Positions 1 through 4,530 of a DNA stretch of 6,287 nt are shown one piece after another. A program made the position numbers and the translations under genes. The DNA lies in NCBI GenBank assembly GCA_031267635.1, contig JAIRYX010000284.1:1-6287 (forward strand). The letters run 5' to 3'. The notes below the pieces were generated by a model. That model ran no database searches and had not been told where the DNA came from. It saw nothing but the letters and a program-made list of their open reading frames with translations. The stretch's first letter is position 1; every line of letters starts with the position of its first letter. Source of the DNA: Planctomycetaceae bacterium (GTDB taxonomy: Bacteria > Planctomycetota > Planctomycetia > Pirellulales > Thermoguttaceae).

Positions 1-160
1 CAGTGATGTTAAACCACCTTGCATGCAATAACCCGCTTCTCAAATCCGGCGTCGTCGTTAGTTGATAAGCTTTCAGTATTGCCGCCGTCAATATAATACA
101 ACCGACCAGCAATCGCAAGATGTTCCAGACAACCCCATTATAATTTTTATGATATTTCAA
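1..160 (-). CDS. Probable MauE/DoxX-like membrane protein, N-terminal fragment cut by window edge
   Basis: One minus-strand frame stays open from a stop near position 207 to the window edge. From the only candidate start, TTG at 158-160, it gives about 53 residues. They comprise a short polar N-terminus, a hydrophobic helix (LRLLVGCIILTAAILKAYQL), then TTTPDLRSGLLHARWFNI. A helix ending in K-A-x-Q-L followed by a G-L-L-x-x-R-W-F segment resembles, from memory, the first helix and loop of MauE/DoxX-like redox-associated membrane proteins frequent in Planctomycetota. That family sits in the inner membrane and is linked to disulfide or electron transfer. A good promoter and a leader hairpin lie upstream on the same strand, which supports a real gene. 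The start is weak: TTG with no clear Shine-Dalgarno. A second minus frame is open over about 42 codons (to a TAA at 9-11) but has no start codon. The rest of the protein lies outside the window. Confidence 0.5.
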   Translation of the reverse strand, partial: MKYHKNYNGVVWNILRLLVGCIILTAAILKAYQLTTTPDLRSGLLHARWFNIT

Positions 161-182
161 TGATAATACTGCTCTGCATAAT

Positions 183-222
183 GCCGATATTTTATAGTGT
201 ACGTATCAACTATAATTTCGGC
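183..222 (-). promoter_or_regulatory. Imperfect hairpin in the 5' leader of the left-edge gene
   Basis: On the minus strand GCCGA (222-218) can pair with TCGGC (187-183), and TTATAGT (215-209) with ACTATAA (198-192). A 2x4 internal loop separates the stems and the apical loop is 10 nt. With the promoter at 235-262 the transcript would start near 228, placing this hairpin almost at the RNA 5' end and about 22 nt before the TTG at 160. It could stabilise the RNA, affect translation, or be an operator-like inverted repeat in DNA. No riboswitch class is recognised. Confidence 0.45.
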
Positions 223-234
223 TCATTGTGTAAA

Positions 235-262
235 ATTATAGTGGAGAGCGGATCATTTTCAA
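235..262 (-). promoter_or_regulatory. Sigma70-type promoter for the left-edge minus-strand gene
   Basis: Minus-strand TTGAAA (262-257) is separated by 16 bp from a perfect TATAAT (240-235). The -35 box matches consensus at 4 of 6 positions. Transcription would begin near 228 and leave a leader of roughly 68 nt before the TTG at 160. AT-rich DNA produces chance TATAAT boxes, but the spacing and the position before a plausible coding frame are favourable. Confidence 0.5.
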
Positions 263-370
263 TAGTCGTTATAGTAAAATAATGAAAAAGTATCAAAATT
301 TTTACTAATATTGTTGCAAAATCACTGTATTATAATAAGTCACGATAATATTTTTTTTTTTGCAATTATT

Positions 371-411
371 CAGTTACCTCGTGCGGATTTAGCGGATTTA
401 TTGAGCTTGGG
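371..411 (+). repeat. Left copy of a diverged direct repeat flanking the palindrome
   Basis: This stretch starts CAGTT and ends GATTTATTGAGCTTGGG. It aligns with 676-707 in the same orientation. The 20 bases at 392-411 match 688-707 at 17 positions, and all three mismatches are transitions. The outer part (CAGTT, then GTGCGGA at 381-387 versus GTGCAGA) also matches. The left copy carries about 9 extra bases that look like a local duplication of its own GCGGATTT segment. Confidence 0.5.
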
Positions 412-427
412 TAGTTGCATCATTACC

Positions 428-638
428 CGAACGGCTTTAGTATTTCAGCCCTTATTTATCAAGTTCCCTTAGTAGCCCGGATTGCACCACCAATGTGCGC
501 CCTTATTCCCTTATTTTTCGTTCCATTGTTTTTTTGATAACAATCCATGGTCCAAAAAATAAAGGATGCGTTTGGGAGGGCTTTGTTGGCTACTAAGGGA
601 AACTTGATAAATAAGGGCTGAAATGGTCAAGCCATTCG
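428..638. repeat. 211-bp near-palindromic element (MITE-like or long-hairpin repeat)
   Basis: The core is an inverted repeat with arms 442-477 and 588-624. The 36-base left arm matches the reverse complement of the 37-base right arm at every position except one extra A. The symmetry extends outward (428-441 against 625-638, 10 of 14 matching) and more weakly inward. A small hairpin (ATTGTT 525-530 with AACAAT 539-544) sits almost exactly at the centre, so the segment could fold as one long hairpin. There is no coding potential. It may be a miniature inverted-repeat transposable element, a palindromic intergenic repeat or a structured RNA. No clear target-site duplication is visible immediately outside the arms. 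Confidence 0.75.
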
Positions 639-675
639 TGGGAATTGCAATGCTAAAGTCTTTCTTGTAGCTCGA

Positions 676-707
676 CAGTTGTTCAGTGCAGATTTATTGG
701 GTTTGGG
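676..707 (+). repeat. Right copy of a diverged direct repeat flanking the palindrome
   Basis: This is the partner of 371-411, beginning CAGTT and ending GATTTATTGGGTTTGGG. It lies about 38 bp beyond the right end of the palindrome, and the left copy ends about 16 bp before its left end, so the two bracket the element. Identity is too low for a recent target-site duplication. They more likely belong to an older repeated unit. Confidence 0.5.
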
Positions 708-748
708 CAACTGATGCCATAGTTTTCTATTGCGTTTTCAAATATTGT

Positions 749-812
749 CCCCCAAAAACGAAATAATCAAAAAATGAAGACCCCCAAAATGCGAAATAAG
801 CAGAAAAAATGA
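749..812 (+). repeat. Two-copy 32-bp tandem repeat
   Basis: Copies at 749-780 and 781-812 both begin CCCCCAAAA, continue through CGAAATAA and end in an A-rich tract plus ATGA. They differ by a few substitutions and single-base indels. GTTTTCAA also occurs just before the first copy (734-741) and just after the second (813-820). The repeat ends about 40 bp upstream of the deoC -35 box. Function is unknown; slippage duplication is the simplest origin. Confidence 0.65.
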
Positions 813-853
813 GTTTTCAATCGCAAGGAGGCAAGAAGAAAACGGCAACGTCC

Positions 854-882
854 TTTACAAATTCGGAAACGCCATTTATAAT
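854..882 (+). promoter_or_regulatory. Sigma70-type promoter of the deoC operon
   Basis: TTTACA (854-859) is followed after exactly 17 bp by a perfect TATAAT (877-882). Transcription would start near 889-890 and give a leader of about 37 nt. The deoC Shine-Dalgarno AAAGGA (913-918) lies 8 nt before the ATG at 927. An AT-only inverted repeat (ATAATAA 878-884 with TTATTAT 891-897) overlaps the -10 box and start point and might be an operator, though it is low in complexity. Confidence 0.7.
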
Positions 883-926
883 AATGCAACTTATTATTAT
901 TTTAACATTGGCAAAGGACAAACATT

Positions 927-1619
927 ATGACACAACCGATTAACCTATACCTTGACCATGCTGTGTTGAAACCGGAAATGACGCGGCAAGAGGCGATTGG
1001 GTGGATTCAATCCGGGATTCAATACAAAGTGAAAACGGTCTGCGTTCGTCCGTGCGACATTGATCTTGCGGTCAAGTTGTGCGGCGGAACTGATACCAGT
1101 GTTTCGTGTGTGCTGGGCTTTCCGCACGGCTGCGTTTGTACCGAGTCGAAAGCGGCGGAGGCGGCTCTTTATGTTGCCAAAGGCGTTGCCGAAATCGACA
1201 TGGTGGCGAATTACGGCTGGATTCGAAGCGGACTTTGGGACGACGTTCTCGCGGACGTCAAAGCGGTCGTGGAGATTGCTCACGCGAAAAATGTCGCGGT
1301 CAAAGTCATTTTTGAAACCAGTCAACTGACGCTCGAAGAAATCGCCAAGACGACGGAAATTTGCATTGCGGCAAATGCGGATTTTGTAAAAACCTCGACT
1401 GGCTTCAACGGCGGCGGTGCGACGGAAGAAGGCGTTGATTGTATGTTGAAAACCGCTGCGGGACGCATTAAAGTTAAGCCGTCCGGCGGAATTCGCGACG
1501 CCGCCCGCGCGAAAATGTTTGTCGAACGCGGCGCTGATCGGCTCGGCATCAACGGTTCAAGCACGCCCGCAATCTGCGACGGCGAATCTCAACCTGCTTG
1601 CAGTTGCGGCGGATATTGA
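927..1619 (+). CDS. deoC: Deoxyribose-phosphate aldolase (class I, DeoC/DERA family)
   Basis: The 230-residue product belongs to the cytoplasmic DERA TIM-barrel family, which reversibly cleaves 2-deoxy-D-ribose 5-phosphate to glyceraldehyde 3-phosphate and acetaldehyde in deoxynucleoside catabolism. Family motifs appear in order: LDHAVLKP (9-16), GFPHG (64-68), EIDMVAN with the catalytic Asp at 91, VKVIFETSQL (125-134), the Schiff-base Lys 155 in VKTSTGF, and Lys 184 in KPSGGIR. A GINGSS segment follows at the phosphate-binding end. The catalytic residues are all present and the length is normal for bacterial DERA. The ATG has a good Shine-Dalgarno (AAAGGA, 8-nt spacing) and a strong promoter. 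The C-terminal tail contains several cysteines (CDGESQPACSCGGY) and ends in Tyr, recalling the mobile C-terminal Tyr259 of E. coli DERA. The SDR gene follows 18 bp downstream, probably in the same transcript. The true substrate could be another sugar phosphate, but the DERA assignment is firm. Confidence 0.93.
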   Translation: MTQPINLYLDHAVLKPEMTRQEAIGWIQSGIQYKVKTVCVRPCDIDLAVKLCGGTDTSVSCVLGFPHGCVCTESKAAEAALYVAKGVAEIDMVANYGWIRSGLWDDVLADVKAVVEIAHAKNVAVKVIFETSQLTLEEIAKTTEICIAANADFVKTSTGFNGGGATEEGVDCMLKTAAGRIKVKPSGGIRDAARAKMFVERGADRLGINGSSTPAICDGESQPACSCGGY

Positions 1620-1637
1620 ATAAATAGACTCATCATC

Positions 1638-2399
1638 ATGGACTTACGCTTAAAAAATAAAACAGCACTTGTTACCGGCGGCGTAACAGGATTAGGCAAG
1701 GCGATTTCGACGCTTTTTGCACAGGAAGGTGCGAACGTTGTCCTCAATTACCGCACTCGTGTCGAGGAAGCGTCCTCGCTCGCGGCGGAGTTAAAGCAAA
1801 AATACAGCGTGGAAGCGTTATCGGCTTACGCCGATATTTCCGACGAAAACAGCGTGAAAGCAATGTTCGAGGAAGCGGAATCGCAATTCGGAACGGTTCA
1901 GATTGCGGTGAACAACGCGGCGTATTGTGCCAATCCGCCATGTGTCGATCTTGAATTGCCGGAATTTCAAAAGTGCGTGAACGTGAATCTGCAAGGCATG
2001 TTTCTCGTTTGCCGAGAAATGGTGCGGCGGCTACGACAGCGGCAAATGGCGGGACATATTGTCAACATTTCGTCGCAGGCGGCGTTACGCGGTTCGGCAA
2101 GCGGAAAAACCGCTTACGACATGACGAAAGCGGGCATCTTGGGCTTCACGCGATCGCTTGCTATTGAAACGGCGCAAGACGGAATTTTAGTCAACGCCGT
2201 GCTACCGGGCTTAATGTACACCGACATCATCGCAAAACAAATTGACGCCGCCCCGGAACGATACAACAAACGCTCGCCGCTCGGACGAATCGCGCAAACG
2301 GAAGAAATCGCTCAAGTCGTTGTTTTTTTGAGTTCCGACCGAGCAAGTTATATGACAGGAACAACCGTTGACGTCAGCGGCGGCATGGCGTTGCATTGA
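1638..2399 (+). CDS. Short-chain dehydrogenase/reductase, FabG-like classical SDR
   Basis: The 253-residue product is a classical SDR, a cytoplasmic NAD(P)-dependent oxidoreductase usually forming tetramers. It shows the Rossmann cofactor motif TGGVTGLG (13-20), Asp66 in ADIS contacting adenine, NNAA (92-95), Asn117 in NVN, catalytic Ser146 and the YxxxK pair Tyr160/Lys164. The C-terminal block PLGRIAQTEEIAQ to SGGM is typical of FabG and glucose dehydrogenase-like members. The basic NYRTR after the second beta strand (37-41) suggests NADP(H) preference. The gene starts 18 bp after the deoC stop, so co-transcription is likely. There is no recognisable Shine-Dalgarno before its ATG, so translation may depend on coupling to deoC. 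The substrate cannot be told: 3-oxoacyl-ACP reductase, sugar or polyol dehydrogenase are all possible. Proximity to an aldolase favours a carbonyl or sugar substrate by inference. No clear terminator follows. Confidence 0.88.
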   Translation: MDLRLKNKTALVTGGVTGLGKAISTLFAQEGANVVLNYRTRVEEASSLAAELKQKYSVEALSAYADISDENSVKAMFEEAESQFGTVQIAVNNAAYCANPPCVDLELPEFQKCVNVNLQGMFLVCREMVRRLRQRQMAGHIVNISSQAALRGSASGKTAYDMTKAGILGFTRSLAIETAQDGILVNAVLPGLMYTDIIAKQIDAAPERYNKRSPLGRIAQTEEIAQVVVFLSSDRASYMTGTTVDVSGGMALH

Positions 2400-2440
2400 A
2401 AAAACGTAACCGTGAACGGAAATGTGTTTTGAAAGGCAAT

Positions 2441-3781
2441 TCACATTAACAAACTTGTAATCATTTTTCTATCAAGTTGCTGGAATTGTTCAACGGACAT
2501 TTCGATTTGATTGCCGTTTTTGGCTTCAATAACGATTTGATTATCCGCAAGACGATTGCCGTCGTTGTCAATAACGCGAATCGAAAATTGTTGTGCTCAC
2601 GTGTCGTCCGGTATTTCACCGTTGCGAATGTTTTCGGCTTTGGAATATAATTGACGAAGCGCCGTACTTTCATTACGTAATTTTACGATTTGATTTACCG
2701 TTTTGTTATCGTCGAGAGTTAAAAGAACTCCCCAACCGCGGTTTGACGGTTTGTCCGAACAATCCAATCCCGCTGGAATAAAAGTATAAATCTGTTTTTT
2801 TGCGTCAATTTGAATACCGCTTTGGTCAAAATTTTTCTGCCATTCTGCAAAAAAAATTGTTCGCGTTCTTCCAGCGTTAAACCGTATAAATCTGTTGTGT
2901 CGATGGATTCAATTGACGTTTGTCCTTTCGTTGCAAGCGTGGTGGCGTAACCATTCCCTGTTGCCAAAGGATGCGTATAATTTCCTGGTACGGAATAAGT
3001 GTAACCGTAAGAATCAACTGCCGGTTCCGCAGAATTAACGGACTTAAATGTTTGCGAAACTATTGTATCAAGGATAAGATGATTTTCAAAAACGGTATTT
3101 TCTCCTTCAAATGTCCAAATTGATGCGGGATTAGCGGCAATTTCTGCAAAACGTTCCGACAACGATTTCCATTCGACAACGGCAATTGGCTTGATAAACC
3201 GCCCTTTCCATATCTCTTACTTCTACTTTAGGTAATTGTGTTTCGTCATTAACCATAAGCGTAAGAGACGGCAAAAGTGATTCTTCATCCGCTTCTTCAA
3301 TTGTTGTTTGTGAAACTATTTACGTTATGTTACCTGATGATTTATTTTCAATCTCTGACGCTCTGTTTTTTACAAAATCTTCAACAAACGTCCATTGACC
3401 ATTTTCGTAAACAGCACCAGGACGGCTCGTGTTGATATCATCGGCGGTAACAACTTCTGGCAATTTCGGGATTGAGTTTAAAATTCTATTTCCAGCGGCA
3501 ATCACTTCAGCTTCAGAACCGCCGGGCGTCGCAATGAACGTAACTGCCGAATATCCCGGCTTGAACGTGCCTGTCGTAAAATCCCAAACACCGCCGCCGC
3601 TTTTCGAGGGTTCATAAATAGTAAATGTCTCGTAATTTTTCCTTCCGTACCGGGAATATAAATGTCCGAGATTGTTTTGGAAGGTGTTTGTTCCCATTGG
3701 CAAATTTTGAATCGGCTTCGCAGTTACTGTCGTATTGCTGATCAAACTAAAACGATTCGCTAATATCGTTATGCTACTCAT
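2441..3781 (-). pseudogene. Decayed gene of unrecognised family, with two stops and two frameshifts
   Basis: Read from ATG 3779-3781 on the minus strand, a coherent protein of about 447 codons can be rebuilt to the TGA at 2441-2443. The first part runs MSSITILANRF through WDFTTGTFKPGYSAVTF and ENGQWTFVEDFVKN to GNIT, then meets TAA (3320-3322). The same frame continues with IVSQTTIEEADEESLLPSL. A frameshift near 3209-3217 moves it into IWKGRFIKPIAVVEWKSL. A second shift at the 8-A run 2849-2856 leads into AEWQKNFDQSGIQID and GWGVLLTLDDNKTVNQIV. An in-frame TGA (2597-2599) precedes AQQFSIRVIDNDGNRL. The reading is rich in beta-type and polar segments, with no signal peptide or membrane helix visible. 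I do not recognise the family. The start is uncertain because the IS630 remnant lies just upstream. Two adjacent genes are possible instead, but open frame on both sides of the TAA favours one broken gene. Sequencing error at the homopolymer could explain one lesion, not all four. Confidence 0.65.
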
Positions 3782-3833
3782 TTTTGTTAAACTCGGTTTA
3801 AGCTTACTATACTCATCGCACTTTAAAGATCGG

Positions 3834-4301
3834 TTAATTATTTTGAGGTATATGGAAATTTTCGGTGAGTAAAGCGCAGTAGCGTCTTGTAATTTCTTAT
3901 ATTTTTGAAGAAATCTTGACATGTTTGCTTGAAGTCTGCGAATGTTTCTCGAAATTTATTGTAAGTGATATTCTTTTTGAAAAATTTCCAAAGTCGTTCG
4001 ATTAGGTTGAGATTCGGCGAGTATGGCGGTAAAAAGATAAATTCTATCTTGCCCAATTGTTGCCGATGAGCTTCCACATCCTTACTATGACAATAACTCG
4101 CGTTGTCCATTATCATATAAATCGTTTTCGCTTTGGGATTGTGCCTTATCAATTGATCCATCAAACGTTTCATGGATTCCGAGTTGACCGAATCATATAT
4201 AAGTTGTTACTGGCTGAAGCATAAATCACATTAAAGTTATACTCCGCAAAATTTTTATATCTTTATCCGCGCGTCATCATTTCACGACCGCCGCTCTTTT
4301 C
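3834..4301 (-). pseudogene. IS630-family transposase remnant, 5'-truncated and frameshifted
   Basis: The longest intact piece (4173 down to 3838, 111 residues) is the C-terminal half of an IS630/Tc1-mariner-type DDE transposase. It has the second catalytic Asp in IYMIMDNAS (Asp23 of the piece), then FLPPYSPNLNLIERLW with the last acidic residue Glu59, and a lysine-rich C-terminus. Upstream the family reading continues in another frame: MMTRG, a TAA stop at 4263-4265, then RYKNFAEYNFNVIYASASNN, with a shift near 4195-4207 into QLIYDSVNSESMKRL. Near 3868-3880 another shift restores the usual end LLTENFHIPQNN, stopping at 3834-3836. Frame is lost at a stop beyond 4301, and the N-terminal DNA-binding region and first catalytic Asp are absent. 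The gene cannot encode an active transposase. Confidence 0.85.
3834..4301 (-). mobile_element. Degenerate IS630-family insertion sequence remnant, ends undefined
   Basis: The minimum extent is given by the transposase reading. I could not identify terminal inverted repeats or a TA target duplication. True borders probably lie between 3782 and 3834 on one side and between 4301 and about 4367 on the other, since a likely start of the unknown pseudogene and the promoter of the phosphatase gene lie just beyond. The element is an old, inactive insertion. Confidence 0.7.
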
Positions 4302-4367
4302 TCAAAAATTACGAAACAATCCTGACTGAAGTTTTTTGAAATAATTTAGTTTTGTTTTTGGGAACGG

Positions 4368-4396
4368 TTGACATTTTGTTGGGAATTTGCCAAAAT
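4368..4396 (+). promoter_or_regulatory. Sigma70-like promoter of the FHA-GAF-SpoIIE phosphatase gene
   Basis: A perfect -35 box TTGACA (4368-4373) is followed after 17 bp by CAAAAT (4391-4396), a 4-of-6 match to the -10 consensus. Transcription would begin near 4403 and give a leader of about 128 nt to the ATG at 4531. The promoter lies about 70 bp from the visible edge of the transposase remnant. Confidence 0.5.
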
Positions 4397-4530
4397 GAGG
4401 AAAAGATTCAGGTAAAAACCGCCCAAAAAATTTTTTGCGATTTTATTTTTGGTTGGTTTTGTGCGAGAAAAAAAGCAATCAGGACACCGGAATAAAATCG
4501 TCCGGCGTCAGAAACGGAACATCAAATCAG

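Larger units (their letters stand above)
161..926. other. Long AT-rich intergenic region without a convincing gene
   Basis: About 766 bp separate the divergent left-edge gene from deoC. Stops are frequent in all frames and no protein family is recognisable. It holds the minus-strand promoter and leader hairpin near the left end, an 11-T run at 351-361, a large near-palindrome with flanking diverged direct repeats, a 32-bp tandem duplication and the deoC promoter. Base composition is clearly more AT-rich than in the deoC-SDR genes. The repeats suggest decayed mobile or non-autonomous repeat DNA, but this is inference. Confidence 0.6.

Noticed and set aside
351..361. Run of 11 T as a rho-independent terminator
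   Set aside because: No GC-containing hairpin precedes it; the nearby sequence is only AT-rich.
749..812. CRISPR-like repeats
   Set aside because: The two copies are directly adjacent with no spacer, and no cas gene is present.
945..1325. Minus-strand open frame opposite deoC
   Set aside because: It is a shadow of a strongly supported DERA gene and shows no family pattern.
2421..2447. Terminator hairpin between the SDR and the convergent pseudogene
   Set aside because: AATGTG (2421-2426) and CACATT (2442-2447) give only a 6-bp weak stem with a 15-nt loop and no T tract.
2597..2599. Possible stop-codon recoding (TGA read as an amino acid)
   Set aside because: The same gene also has a TAA and two frameshifts, so general decay explains it better. 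Other genes here use TGA or TAA as normal stops.
2593..3123. Plus-strand open frames at 2593-2781 and 2920-3123
   Set aside because: The minus strand carries the coherent reconstructed protein here; these plus frames show no family similarity or initiation signals.
3782..3922. N-terminal extension of the unknown minus-strand frame into the IS region
   Set aside because: These bases encode the transposase C-terminus in other frames, so the extension is out-of-frame IS sequence; the ATG at 3779-3781 is a safer start.
4395..4415. Six-codon leader peptide upstream of the phosphatase
   Set aside because: Its ATG overlaps the predicted -10 box and would not be transcribed from that promoter; it has no ribosome binding site.
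4435..4530. N-terminal extension of the phosphatase from TTG 4435
   Set aside because: The added 32 residues have no FHA similarity and no Shine-Dalgarno precedes the TTG; MASLRP at 4531 fits the family start.
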